NCBI GenBank assembly: GCA_017883385.1
Contig: JADGNQ010000020.1
Coordinates: 1 to 58,499 of the forward strand
DNA length: 58,499 nucleotides
Direction: 5' to 3'
Source: Candidatus Sulfotelmatobacter sp.
GTDB lineage: Bacteria > Acidobacteriota > Terriglobia > Terriglobales > Acidobacteriaceae
Shown here: in pieces, positions 8,462 through 17,310 of the stretch
How positions within the stretch are numbered: position 1 is the first letter of the stretch
How the letters are laid out: the number at the start of each line of letters is the position of its first letter
Made by a program: the position numbers and the translations under genes
The notes under the pieces: model-generated
Told to the model about the DNA's origin: nothing
What the model saw: only the letters and a program-made list of their open reading frames with translations
The model's database searches: none

Positions 8462-9052
8462 ATGCAAACGCTTGGCCTCTCTGATTCGACCACTCGCAGC
8501 GACGGGCGCTTGAAGAGCCTGTTCTGGCCTTCGATCCAAAGCGGCTCGGATGTGGACTACCTGGCTGTTCAAGGCTACTGGGTGTGTACGGCTGTGGGCA
8601 TCGTGTCGCTCGTTTTCCTGACACTCACTGCCCATCAACCCATCATCGGGACACTCGTCTTCCTCCTGTTCCACCTCGGCGGAGTCGGAGTTCGGGAGCA
8701 CAACCGCTTCGCGGCATCCATTGTGCTCGTTTACTACGTGATCGACCTGCTCGTCTCGATCGTTTACTTGCTCGTGAATTCGCCGGGCATCGCGGTTCTC
8801 AGAGTCATCATCACTGCTCTGCTCGTGTCGAATCTGCGCGCGACCTGGATCGCCGCCGAATGGAGGCCCGACTCGGAGGATGGCGCACTGCCTCCGCGGC
8901 TGGGAGACACGCTGGCCGACAAACTTGCCGATGAGTGGCCGGCTTGGGTGTGGCCAAAAATCGCCATCGCGTACTACATCTTCTCGGTGGGATTCTTGCT
9001 GCTGACCGTTGCCGGCCTGCTTTTCATAGCACTTCGCTCCGGCCGGATATAG
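8462..9052 (+). CDS. Integral membrane protein of unknown function (196 aa)
   Basis: Four hydrophobic segments can be seen (roughly residues 42-60, 62-75, 85-130 as one or two passes, and 170-192), separated by a charged loop near 135-160 (EWRPDSEDG onward). I do not recognise a named family. It stands alone between ruvA (same strand, 60 nt upstream) and the convergent mnmE gene. Confidence 0.7.
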   Translation: MQTLGLSDSTTRSDGRLKSLFWPSIQSGSDVDYLAVQGYWVCTAVGIVSLVFLTLTAHQPIIGTLVFLLFHLGGVGVREHNRFAASIVLVYYVIDLLVSIVYLLVNSPGIAVLRVIITALLVSNLRATWIAAEWRPDSEDGALPPRLGDTLADKLADEWPAWVWPKIAIAYYIFSVGFLLLTVAGLLFIALRSGRI

Positions 9053-9077
9053 TTCCAGGCAGATTGGAATTCGGCCG

Positions 9078-10583
9078 TCACTTACCGATGCAGAATGTGC
9101 TGAAGATCAGATTGAGGATGTCATCAGTCGTGGTCGCTCCGGTAATCGCGTCCAGCGGCCGCAGCGCGTTGTAGAGATCCATCAGCAGCATCTCGTGTGG
9201 GACTTTTCCGGCGACGGCATTCTTCGCCGCCCCCAGCGCCGCCAGCGAATCCTTAATCAGTCCCTGATGACGAATGTTGGTGAGGAAGCCTGACTCCGCC
9301 TGAGTACCGGCTTCCCCGCCAATGTGCCGCAGAATCGCCTCACGCAGTTCAGCGATGCCTTCGCCCGTCAAGGCGGAGGTACAAATAGAGGTACAAATAG
9401 TGGAAGGCCGACCGCTGACCCCTAACCCCTGACCCCTGACCCCAAGATCGCTCTTGTTCCCCACCACAATCACGGGCCGGCTCTCAGCGAGGCGCAACAA
9501 TTCCGCGTCCTCCGCAGTCTCGGACTGCGAAGCGTCGAGCACCACCAGCACCAGATCCGCATCAGCCAGCGCTTCCATCGACTTGCGAATGCCGATCGAC
9601 TCCGCTTCGTCGAGAGCGGTACGAATCCCGGCGGTATCGACCAGCTTGACCGGAATGCCTCCAATCGCGACGGTCTCGCTGACCAGATCGCGCGTCGTCC
9701 CCGGAGTGGCGGTGACAATGGCGCGTTCGCGCTCGACCAGCCGGTTGAACAGGCTCGATTTGCCTACGTTCGGACGGCCCACAATCGCCAGCGTCAATCC
9801 TTCATGCACAATCTTGCCGTAGGCGAAGGTGGCGTTGAGCTGTTCGAGCGGTGTGCGAACCGAAGAAATGTGATCAAGGATCGTAGCGTCTGGCAGCACC
9901 GAGACATCGTCTTCGGCGAAATCGATCCCCGCCTCAAGCAGCGCAATCAGTTCCACCAGATCCTTCTTGATCGGCTGCAAGCGGCGCGAGAGCGCTCCCT
10001 CCAGTTGCTGCGCCGCGACTTTGGCCTGATACAGGGTCTGCGAATCGATCAGGTCCCGCACCGCCTCGGCCTGCGTGAGATCGATCCGCCCGTTGAGGAA
10101 CGCCCGCATGGTGAATTCCCCGGGCTCCGCCAGCCGCGCTCCCGCAGCCACGAATAGCTCAGCAATGTGCCGCAACACAACCGGCGATCCATGCGCCGAA
10201 ATCTCGATGATGTCGTCGGTCGTATAAGAGTACGGCTTGGCAAAGTAAGTAACGACCACTTCGTCGATGCGTTGAGAAGGTGACGCGTGTGGCGCGGACA
10301 CTCCCTTCGACAAGCTCAGGGCGGGATCTGTCCGCGTGTTGGGTACCACCAATGCCCAGGTGGGGACAGCCGCCCCCGGCTGTCCGGCCGAGCGAAGGTC
10401 GGCAGCCTCACCACCCGGTTCAACGAACTCGCCAAACACCACCCGCCCCGGCGCCAGCTCATGCTTGAGCCGCAGCATGGGCATCGCAATCTCCCGTGCT
10501 GCAGGCCCCGCCAGCCGCACCACGCCAATCCCTCCGCGCCCCGGAGGCGTGGCGATGGCGACGATCGTGTCATCCAGGTTCAC
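9078..10583 (-). CDS. mnmE: tRNA modification GTPase MnmE with repeat-derived insertions
   Basis: 501 residues against about 450-460 usually. The N-terminal folate-binding domain starts [17 protein letters not shown]. The G domain has GRPNVGKSS (G1), DTAG (G3) and GNKSD (G4), and the C-terminus ends CIGK, the family hallmark. With MnmG it modifies U34 of tRNAs. Two extra blocks are present: about 46 residues after [10 protein letters not shown] (nt 10272-10412) and a shorter one after GNKSDL (nt 9380-9446), which also holds a 12-nt tandem duplication (ICTSICTS). The start is a GTG at 10581-10583. TACAAT (10590-10595, minus strand) lies 6 nt upstream, so it may be leaderless. Confidence 0.95.
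   Translation of the reverse strand: MNLDDTIVAIATPPGRGGIGVVRLAGPAAREIAMPMLRLKHELAPGRVVFGEFVEPGGEAADLRSAGQPGAAVPTWALVVPNTRTDPALSLSKGVSAPHASPSQRIDEVVVTYFAKPYSYTTDDIIEISAHGSPVVLRHIAELFVAAGARLAEPGEFTMRAFLNGRIDLTQAEAVRDLIDSQTLYQAKVAAQQLEGALSRRLQPIKKDLVELIALLEAGIDFAEDDVSVLPDATILDHISSVRTPLEQLNATFAYGKIVHEGLTLAIVGRPNVGKSSLFNRLVERERAIVTATPGTTRDLVSETVAIGGIPVKLVDTAGIRTALDEAESIGIRKSMEALADADLVLVVLDASQSETAEDAELLRLAESRPVIVVGNKSDLGVRGQGLGVSGRPSTICTSICTSALTGEGIAELREAILRHIGGEAGTQAESGFLTNIRHQGLIKDSLAALGAAKNAVAGKVPHEMLLMDLYNALRPLDAITGATTTDDILNLIFSTFCIGK
9380..9446 (-). repeat. Iterated TGACCCC words and 12-bp duplication inside mnmE
   Basis: The plus strand reads iterated CCCCTGA/CCCCTAA words (9416-9443) next to a tandem 12-bp duplication AGGTACAAATAG. 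Translated as part of the G domain, between the G4 motif and the conserved SALTGEG motif (G5). The frame is kept. Confidence 0.75.
10272..10412. repeat. Composite repeat insertion inside mnmE
   Basis: Contains CCCTTCGACAAGCTCAGGG (10303-10321) and a TGTGGGGACAGCC palindrome (10360-10404). Together they add about 46 codons to the N-terminal domain before [10 protein letters not shown]. The same two repeat types are found in mnmG. Confidence 0.8.
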
Positions 10584-10607
10584 GCGCCGATTGTAACGGT
10601 TAGACTA

Positions 10608-10692
10608 GTCGTTGGTCGTTCGCCGTTCATCGTTGGCAAGTACGACAGTGGTTTTGCCGGCGACCAGCAACTACCGACCAACGACCAACAAC
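10608..10692. repeat. Mirror-arm element, word GTTGGTC
   Basis: The left arm iterates GTTGGTCGTT (10611-10620 exact) and the right arm its complement AACGACCAAC (10680-10689), around about 40 nt of centre. It fills the divergent spacer between mnmE and the carbonic anhydrase gene. Confidence 0.75.
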
Positions 10693-10707
10693 ACCCAGGA
10701 GCACTCA

Positions 10708-11211
10708 TTGTCCGTCGCCGACGAACTGCTGAAAGCCAACGAGACTTTCGCGCGCAATTTCAAGCTGGGCAAGCTCTCCGTACGACCGGCCCGGCATGTA
10801 GCCGTGCTGGCCTGCATGGATTCCCGCATCCTGTTCGAGCACTGCCTGGGCCTGCATCCCGGCGATGCGCACATGATCCGCAACGCCGGCGGCATCGCCA
10901 CCGACGATGCCATCCGCTCCCTCATCGTCTCCCATCACCTGCTCGACACGCAGGAGTTCATCATCATCAACCACACCGACTGCGGCCTGCTGAAGGTGCA
11001 GGAAGACGAACTGCGCCAGCGCCTCACGAAGAAAATGGGACGGCCCTCGGACGAGCCCCGGCACTTCCACGCCTTCGACAACCTGGAAGCGAACGTCCGC
11101 CAGCAGATACAGCGCGTGAAGTCGCACCCCTGGATCCCGAAAGAGATTCCGGTGCGAGGATTCGTCTACGATGTGAAGACGGGGCGGCTTAGAGAAGTCG
11201 GCGAGGTGTAG
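10708..11211 (+). CDS. Beta-class carbonic anhydrase (167 aa)
   Basis: Interconverts CO2 and bicarbonate at a zinc site. Ligands can be counted: Cys36, Asp38, Arg40 (CMDSR), His89 and Cys92 (HTDCG). Size and spacing fit the short beta-CA clade common in soil bacteria. I chose a TTG start (10708-10710) because AGGAG lies 6 nt upstream; a reading from 10612 would only translate the mirror-arm repeat. Probably cytoplasmic. Confidence 0.9.
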   Translation: MSVADELLKANETFARNFKLGKLSVRPARHVAVLACMDSRILFEHCLGLHPGDAHMIRNAGGIATDDAIRSLIVSHHLLDTQEFIIINHTDCGLLKVQEDELRQRLTKKMGRPSDEPRHFHAFDNLEANVRQQIQRVKSHPWIPKEIPVRGFVYDVKTGRLREVGEV

Positions 11212-11259
11212 CCAAGGATTCTGCGATAGGATGGCACGACCTTCCTGTAGGTAAACGCG

Positions 11260-11883
11260 ATGAGAATGCAGCTCTTGATTCCGGCGCTTGTGGCGGGTCT
11301 GCTTGCCAGTTGGAGCTTCTGCCAGGAAAAGTCGACCACAAAATCAACATACGCGGACCTCGTCGCAAAGGTTAAGGCCGGCGACAAGGGTGTCGACTTC
11401 AAAGAACTGCGCTTCGCTTATGCGGACTCGCCCGGCGGCCCAGACACAGACACGCAGAAGAAGGCAATGATGGCCGCCCTAAACTCCAAGAATTATGCCG
11501 ATGCTCTCAAGAACGCCGACACAGTCTTAGCAGGGAACTACGTTGACATGGACGCACATTTCGTGGAGTACATCGCGCATCGGGAGTTGAAGAATGATGA
11601 ACAGGCGGAATTCCACAAGTTCATCTTGCGAGGGCTATTGGATTCGATTACGCATCCTGGAGACGGCAAGAGCTTTGAAACAGCATTCCAAGTCATACAG
11701 GTCCATGAAGAGTACGTCGTCCTACGGTTCATGGGCCTGATGCCATCTAAACAATCAATGTCACAGAAGAGCGGGCACTCCTATGATGTGATGGAAGCCG
11801 TGAACCCAAAATCGAATGAAAAAGTAACTCTGTATTTCAATATCGACATCGAGGAAAAGCACCTCAAGGATGCTCTTAAGTAG
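11260..11883 (+). CDS. Exported DUF4919-like protein (207 aa)
   Basis: A signal peptide of about 21 residues (ending WSFCQ) is followed by a mostly helical region with the motif DFKELRFAYADSP, then ADALKNADTVLAGNYVDMDAH and a C-terminal segment ending in beta strands (EKVTLYFNIDIEEK). This matches the layout of DUF4919 proteins, which have no known activity. AGG about 8 nt upstream supports the ATG at 11260. Its base composition is visibly less GC-rich than its neighbours, so it may have been acquired separately. Convergent with the thioredoxin-like gene. Confidence 0.7.
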   Translation: MRMQLLIPALVAGLLASWSFCQEKSTTKSTYADLVAKVKAGDKGVDFKELRFAYADSPGGPDTDTQKKAMMAALNSKNYADALKNADTVLAGNYVDMDAHFVEYIAHRELKNDEQAEFHKFILRGLLDSITHPGDGKSFETAFQVIQVHEEYVVLRFMGLMPSKQSMSQKSGHSYDVMEAVNPKSNEKVTLYFNIDIEEKHLKDALK

Positions 11884-11915
11884 CTCAGGAAGACAGCTCC
11901 GAGCATCTCGTCGTC

Positions 11916-12830
11916 CTACCGCGCCACCTTCTCAATCTCCCCGCGCAGTTCCGCATACGGCACCGCCCCCGGATGGTACCAGGCCACTCTCCCCGCGCGG
12001 TCCAGCAGCACCAGCGTTGGCGTGGTCGAAGCCCCATACGTATCGAAGTTGTACTTGCTGATCGGCACCGGCATGTCGAGCAAGCCGTTGTAGAAACGAT
12101 GCCGCACGGCGTCGATATAGCGCAGTTCGTCGGCCGGCGCGGCGTGCTCGATCTGCGCCGTGTATCCGTAGAAGCGCGTCGGCCCAATCACTTTCAGCCC
12201 CTTGGTGGCAAACTCTGAGCGCAGCTGCGTGATGATGGGCGCTTCCGCCTTGCAGTCCCCACACCAGTGCGCCCAGAAGAACAGCAGCACCGGGGACCCC
12301 TTCAGGTCCGCAGGCGGCGGTAGAGACGCTCCGAGCGATTGGTCGGACTTCAGCGCAGGCGCAGTTCTCCCCTGAAATGACAGCAGGTTGATATTCTTCT
12401 GAATGCGGTCGCGGATGGAAGTATTCCCATATCTCTGCAGCGCCGACTGCAACAGGGCAACCGCCTGCGCCTTCTGCCCCCGCTCCGCCAGCACCTGGGA
12501 CTGAACCTCCAGCGCGGCCCCAAGGGCGAGCGGCAGATGCGGTTCAGCATCCACCGCGCGTTTCTTCAATTCCTCAGCCACCATCAACTTGGTCTGTTTG
12601 GCATAGGCATCGGCACGGTCATAGTCCTGCCGATCCAGCGCCGCGCGTGCCACCCACGAAAACGCCTCCAGGTACTCGCCATCGATGCCCTGCTGGCTGC
12701 GATAAGAATTGAGAGCCGAGTCGGCCGCAGAAAAGTTGTTCTGCGCCAGAGCGAGGCGAACGTTGTCGACAATCCCGGCCCACGCCGGGGACGAGACCAG
12801 AATCGCAACCACCAGAAGCCGAAATCGCAT
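11916..12830 (-). CDS. TlpA-like thioredoxin-domain protein with N-terminal helical region (304 aa)
   Basis: The signal peptide MRFRLLVVAILVSSPAWA is followed by a TPR-like helical stretch (about 20-140) and a C-terminal thioredoxin fold with WCGDCKAE, a CxxC redox pair, and the cis-proline TTPTLVLL. It probably acts on thiols outside the cytoplasm. I chose the ATG at 12828-12830 because the signal peptide begins there; the upstream in-frame sequence is only repeat. Confidence 0.8.
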   Translation of the reverse strand: MRFRLLVVAILVSSPAWAGIVDNVRLALAQNNFSAADSALNSYRSQQGIDGEYLEAFSWVARAALDRQDYDRADAYAKQTKLMVAEELKKRAVDAEPHLPLALGAALEVQSQVLAERGQKAQAVALLQSALQRYGNTSIRDRIQKNINLLSFQGRTAPALKSDQSLGASLPPPADLKGSPVLLFFWAHWCGDCKAEAPIITQLRSEFATKGLKVIGPTRFYGYTAQIEHAAPADELRYIDAVRHRFYNGLLDMPVPISKYNFDTYGASTTPTLVLLDRAGRVAWYHPGAVPYAELRGEIEKVAR

Positions 12831-13219
12831 GCTTCTAATGATGATTCTTTTGTCCAAAGGTGGCAAATCGGGAAGAGATTGCAGATTGCAGATTGTAGAT
12901 TGCAGATTTCGGAACATAAATCGTAGGATCCCAAAACCCATCGAGCGGGGTTCTTAAATTCTGCAATCTACAATCTGAAATCTGCAATTCCCATCCATCG
13001 CGTGCTAGACGATAACACCCCCAATATCAATCGCTTAGAGACGACGGATGCCGAATTATGTGGCTATTTCAGGGCGCTTTCCGTTACAATTTAATTGCGT
13101 TTGATCTTTGGAGCTCCTTCGCAGTACAAGCATCTCCGCTTAACCCAGCGTGTGACCTTCCTGCAAGAAGACCCTGAAAGTTTCAGCGCTACATCAACAA
13201 AAAAGGAAATTGCAACATC
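12831..13219. other. Spacer between thioredoxin-like gene and cold shock gene
   Basis: 389 nt with the CAGATTG mirror-arm element in the left third. The right part is the probable leader of the cold shock gene, with a TACAAT box at 13085-13090 (no clear -35) and AAGGAA about 11 nt before the ATG. A leader of over 100 nt would fit cspA-type genes, whose untranslated regions respond to temperature. I see no coding sequence. Confidence 0.5.
12870..12992. repeat. Mirror-arm element, word CAGATTG
   Basis: The left arm (12880-12910) iterates GCAGATTGTAGATT-type words. The right arm (12958-12990) iterates the complement (GCAATCTACAATCTG), around about 50 nt. It lies directly upstream of the thioredoxin-like gene. 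Confidence 0.8.
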
Positions 13220-13420
13220 ATGGAAACAGGAACAGTGAAGTGGTTTAACGACGCCAAGGGCTATGGATTCATCAGCCGCCAGAACGGCGAGGATGTATTC
13301 GTACATTTCTCCGCCATTCAGGCCAGTGGCTTCCGCAGCCTGCAGGAAGGTCAGCAAGTACAATTTGACGTAGTCAAAGGCCCCAAGGGCTGGCAAGCTG
13401 AGAACGTCAAGGGCGTCTAG
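13220..13420 (+). CDS. Cold shock protein, CspA family (66 aa)
   Basis: A single cold-shock domain of normal length. RNP1 (KGYGFIS) is at residues 13-19 and RNP2 (VFVHF) at 27-31. It binds single-stranded RNA/DNA and melts RNA structure. The starting motif TGTVKWFND is typical. It has its own long leader and a strong terminator, so it is probably monocistronic. Confidence 0.97.
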   Translation: METGTVKWFNDAKGYGFISRQNGEDVFVHFSAIQASGFRSLQEGQQVQFDVVKGPKGWQAENVKGV

Positions 13421-13449
13421 CACCGCTTCCCAGTAACAATTCGAAAACG

Positions 13450-13482
13450 AGGGCGGCCAGCAATGGCCGCCCTTAGTTTTTT
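13450..13482 (+). terminator. Rho-independent terminator of the cold shock gene
   Basis: A nine-bp GC stem (GGGCGGCCA / TGGCCGCCC) with loop GCAA is followed by TTAGTTTTTT. It lies 30 nt beyond the stop codon. Confidence 0.92.
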
Positions 13483-13659
13483 GTGGTCGCCGGCATTACC
13501 TTCCTGTTCTGCTCCGCAGTTGTATTCCTTCACTGATTCACGGCGGCCCCGGCTCATCCCGCGCTAGCCGCCCGCCATCCGAGATTCCCACCTTTCGTCG
13601 CAAACAAGATGCTTTCGAACCCCGTCCCGTCCACACTCGGCATCAGGAGGTATCATCCG

Positions 13660-14499
13660 ATGCGAACCAGAGTCGCCTCAGTTCTTCTTGCCCTGACTTT
13701 AGCAGGAGCCGTCGCTCGCCTCGAGGCACAGTCGTCTTCCCAATCCGCCCCTGCCCAAGCATGGGCCCTACCCCACGGCACTGTCGTGAAAGACGCTGGC
13801 CCGCGCACCTACCGGTTCACGGTGGACTACAACATGGCAAACAGCAAGGGCGAGATCACTCATCGCGTGCGCCTCGCGGGAGACTACACGCGTGGCCTAC
13901 CGGCCGGCGAAGTCCTCTGGAAGAATGTCACCCAGGCGGACGTGGACGGCCCCACCGCTCCATTCGCAGCGGCACAGAAGCGCGACTTCATGGAGGGATT
14001 CCGCTATCGCAATGACATCGCCAGCACCATGAAGCCCGACTTCTTCAAAGCGTTCCCGCCGAGCGCGGTGTTTGAGCGTAATCTGGTTTGGGACACGGGA
14101 ATGATCGAGATGTTTGGCCAGAATTATTTCGACCTGCTGAAGTTGAACGAACCCACGCATTCCGGCTCCGGTGATGTAGACATGCCCGAGGTGGGCACTT
14201 TTCACAATCGCGACATCGTGCTGACCTGGATTGGCCGCTCGATGCGCAATGGCCAGGACTGCGCCCTGATTCGCTACCAGGCATTCTTCAACCCCGTGGA
14301 GATCGCCAATGGCGGCATGACGTTGAAAGGACGCAGCGATTACTGGGGAGAGATCTGGGTCTCGCTGGCAACCAAGCAGATTGAATACGGCACGCTCAAT
14401 GAGAGTGTCGTGGGAGAAATGAAGCTTCCCGGCCAGGACGCCACGCAGATTGTGAACGTCTTCCGCATCGGCACTTTTGAACCTTTGAACGCGAACTAG
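13660..14499 (+). CDS. Secreted protein of unknown function (279 aa)
   Basis: A signal peptide of about 25 residues (cleavage near LEAQSS) leads into a soluble, mostly beta-looking domain with WDTGMIEMFGQNYFD and NRDIVLTWIGRS. No catalytic motif is recognised. The start is secure: AGGAGGT at 13645-13651 lies 8 nt before the ATG. The sensor kinase gene begins 25 nt after its stop, so it may share a transcript with the LytS/LytTR pair and be a partner or target of it. Confidence 0.75.
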   Translation: MRTRVASVLLALTLAGAVARLEAQSSSQSAPAQAWALPHGTVVKDAGPRTYRFTVDYNMANSKGEITHRVRLAGDYTRGLPAGEVLWKNVTQADVDGPTAPFAAAQKRDFMEGFRYRNDIASTMKPDFFKAFPPSAVFERNLVWDTGMIEMFGQNYFDLLKLNEPTHSGSGDVDMPEVGTFHNRDIVLTWIGRSMRNGQDCALIRYQAFFNPVEIANGGMTLKGRSDYWGEIWVSLATKQIEYGTLNESVVGEMKLPGQDATQIVNVFRIGTFEPLNAN

Positions 14500-14524
14500 A
14501 GGACTCCCGGGCGAGGGCGCGGAT

Positions 14525-15583
14525 ATGAATTCACCGAAACACAAATGGACGTTCTACCTGCTGTGGCCGAATCTGGCTGTGGCGGTGGTGTTCCTGATCC
14601 TGCTTGCGGCGAATCAGCTCCCCACCGCCCGGGAATTCTTTCATGCCCTGGTCTACGCGCTGGTCTACTCCAACTTGATCGCGATCTTCGGCGTTGTTTT
14701 CGTTGAGTTGCTGGCAGAGAACTGGGCTCGTGGCAAGCTCTCCCTGGTTCGCGTTTTTGCCCTCTGCATCTTCGTGGTAATCCCTGCGGGCTTCCTGGTG
14801 GTGCAGACGCTTTTGATGGGGATCGGCTTTTTGGCTCCCCAGCATTTCTGGCCGGAGTATTTTCACAATCTGCGAGTCTCTACGCCGCTCGCTGTCGTGT
14901 TCGGCTTGGGAGCTTTCATCCACGCATCGCTGCGGGAACGCGTGCAGGTTGCAGAGGAAAAGCTCCACGAAAAAGAGCTGGCTGAAGAACGCGCACGGAA
15001 ACTGGCCACTGAAGCTCGGCTGCGCTCCCTCGAGTCTCGCGTTCATCCGCATTTCCTGTTCAACACTTTGAACTCGATCAGTGCGCTCATTGCGACTAAT
15101 CCACCCAAGGCCGAGCGAATGGTCGGCCAGTTGGCCGTATTACTGCGCGCTTCACTCGACACCAGCAATCAGCCGTTGATTCCGCTGGAGCAGGAGTTGT
15201 GCATGGTCGAAAGCTACGTCGACATTGAAAGAGTACGCTTCGGCGACAAGCTGCGCGGATCGGTCGAAGTGTCTGCCGATTTGCGGAACGTCAAAGTACC
15301 CCCCATGTCGGTGCAGGCTCTGGTGGAAAACGCGGTGAAATACGGAATCACTCCTCAAGGTGGAGGCGGAGAGGTTTGGGTCACCGCATCCGCAAGTAAT
15401 GGCAGCGTCCGCATTGAGGTTCGCGATTCAGGCCCCGGCTTCGATTTGGCCGCGGTTCCTGCGGGCCATGGACTCGATAACCTCGTCGAGCGCCTCGATG
15501 CCCTCTTCGGCGAGAAAGCCCGCATCAATGCTTTCCGCCGAGACGGACATTGCGTTGTGGAAATGGTGTTGCCTCGCGTATGA
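14525..15583 (+). CDS. LytS/YehU-type sensor histidine kinase (352 aa)
   Basis: Four likely membrane helices lie in the first 135 residues, followed by a coiled linker (about 136-168), the His_kinase domain with PHFLFNTLNS (phospho-acceptor His176) and a HATPase domain with NAVKYG and DSGPGFD. No extra sensor domain is seen, so the membrane part probably senses. It phosphorylates the LytTR regulator encoded next, whose ATG overlaps this stop as ATGA. Confidence 0.93.
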   Translation: MNSPKHKWTFYLLWPNLAVAVVFLILLAANQLPTAREFFHALVYALVYSNLIAIFGVVFVELLAENWARGKLSLVRVFALCIFVVIPAGFLVVQTLLMGIGFLAPQHFWPEYFHNLRVSTPLAVVFGLGAFIHASLRERVQVAEEKLHEKELAEERARKLATEARLRSLESRVHPHFLFNTLNSISALIATNPPKAERMVGQLAVLLRASLDTSNQPLIPLEQELCMVESYVDIERVRFGDKLRGSVEVSADLRNVKVPPMSVQALVENAVKYGITPQGGGGEVWVTASASNGSVRIEVRDSGPGFDLAAVPAGHGLDNLVERLDALFGEKARINAFRRDGHCVVEMVLPRV

Positions 15584-16350
15584 AACTGCGCGCCTATCTC
15601 GTCGACGATGAACCGCTGGCCCTCGAACGCCTGCGCCGGTTGCTGGAGCACTCGGCTCGCGTGGAGGTCATCGGCTCCACAACCACGCCCGAGGAAGCCG
15701 TTGCGGCACTCACCGCGGACCCGCCGGACGTTTGCTTCCTCGATATTCAAATGCCGCGGCTCAACGGCTTCGATGTTCTGGCAAAGTTGCCCCGCCAGCC
15801 GCTTGTGATCTTCACCACTGCGTACGATCAATACGCCCTCAAAGCATTCGGAGTGAACTCGGTCGACTACCTTCTAAAACCGATAGATCCCGAGTCCCTG
15901 GAGCGCTCTCTTAAGAAAGTTGAGACGCTGCGCGACTCGGGACGGCTCGCTCAGTCTGACCTACAGGCCTTGCTCCAGCAACTGACCGACTCGCTTCGCG
16001 AGGCCAGGCCGGAGTATCTCGAGAGAATTGCTTCCAGACTCGGCGACCGCTTGTGGTTTCTCGACCTGGATCGCGTCAGCCATTTCTATGCCGAGGATAA
16101 GCTCACGTACGCGGTTTCGGAGGGCAAAGCTTACTGCGTGGGTCATTCCATCGCCGAACTGGAGAAGAAACTCGATCCGAAGCGGTTCTTCCGCATCCAC
16201 CGCAGCACGGTGGTGAACTTCGCATGGATTAAGGAAGTGACCTCGCTTCCTGGAGGCGCTCTCAATATTCGCCTGAAAGATGACAAGAACACTGACTTGA
16301 CCGTGGCGCGCGACCGGGCGCGCGATTTCAAGATGAGGGCGGGCTGCTGA
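15580..16350 (+). CDS. LytTR-family response regulator (256 aa)
   Basis: The receiver domain has acidic residues Asp9/Asp10 and phospho-acceptor Asp55 (FLDIQMP), the conserved Thr/Lys (TTAYDQYA, LLKP), and a C-terminal LytTR DNA-binding domain (about 150-256, with FRIHRSTVVNFAWIKEV). Such regulators bind paired direct repeats ahead of target promoters. Overlap with the kinase gene by four bases indicates coupled translation. The next gene, a broken membrane protein, starts 66 nt downstream and may be part of the same unit. Confidence 0.95.
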   Translation: MKLRAYLVDDEPLALERLRRLLEHSARVEVIGSTTTPEEAVAALTADPPDVCFLDIQMPRLNGFDVLAKLPRQPLVIFTTAYDQYALKAFGVNSVDYLLKPIDPESLERSLKKVETLRDSGRLAQSDLQALLQQLTDSLREARPEYLERIASRLGDRLWFLDLDRVSHFYAEDKLTYAVSEGKAYCVGHSIAELEKKLDPKRFFRIHRSTVVNFAWIKEVTSLPGGALNIRLKDDKNTDLTVARDRARDFKMRAGC

Positions 16351-16416
16351 ATCGAGAACGCGTCGATTTTTGGTTCAAGGCAGATGCGGCCCGTTTTGCC
16401 TGAAAGGAGGCACGAT

Positions 16417-17258
16417 ATGAAGTTATCCAACGCAATCCTCCGCGCAGTGCTGGTTTTCGTCTCAGTCTGCATCATTCAAATGGTGGCCGGCATGCTCGTT
16501 CCGATGAAACCGGTCGCAACCCCACACATCATGGAGTGGCTGCTTCTCATCAACGCGCTGATTGTCGGAACCATCGCCGTGGCAGCGGTTCGCACCGAGT
16601 GGCGCGGTTGGCGGCTGGGAGTTGCCATGGCTGCGATTCCGCTGGCCATTGAATCGGTCAACTTGCTCGAAGGAACCGTATTCCTGACGAATTCCCAGAT
16701 CGAGTGGGGAAGGATTTTCATCCATGCACTCGTCTCCGCCTGTCTCAGCGTTCCGGTATGGATGTTGCTGTTTGGCCGCCGGGATGGTGAAGCACCCGTG
16801 CACTATCATCCCATCCGGGCAAAGTCGCGCGGCGAGCGGGCATGGAAGTTTGTGGTTTCCGACTTCGCTTACCTCTTTTTATATTTCGGAACCGGGATGA
16901 TCATTTTTCCCTTCGTCAAAGACTTCTATGCCACGCAGCATCTGCCCAGTGCGGTCAGCATTGCGGCGCTGCAGCTGCTGGTCCGCGGTCCGTCTTCGTC
17001 CTCGTCTGCTTATCGCTGACCCGAATGCTGGGCCTGCCGAGACTCCAGGGGGCGCTCGCAGTAGGGTTGATGTTCACCCTGCTGAGTGGAGTCGCTCCAT
17101 TGCTCATGCCGAATCCGTTTTTCCCTGACTCGGTACGCTGGGTCCACTTCTGCGAAGTCGTAAGTGAGAACTTCGTGTTTGGGGCGATCGTAGCTTGGCT
17201 ATGGGGACGACCTGAGCCCAAACCCGCACGCATTGGGGCGATGCAGCGCGCGGTATAA
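16417..17258 (+). pseudogene. Membrane protein gene interrupted by a one-base frameshift
   Basis: An excellent AAAGGAGG precedes the ATG (16417) by 6 nt. The first frame encodes several membrane helices up to LQLLVRG, then runs out of homologous character and stops at 17019. Moving to the -1 frame near 16981-16993 restores hydrophobic helices (SVFVLVCLSLT onward) and a natural end at 17258. The simplest reading is a single-base deletion in one gene of about 280 codons. It could also be a sequencing error; no slippery heptamer is obvious. Function unknown. Confidence 0.75.
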
Positions 17259-17310
17259 GAAACTAGAAAATAAAGACACAACGAGGCGAGTCCTCGACTG
17301 AGAACTGCTA

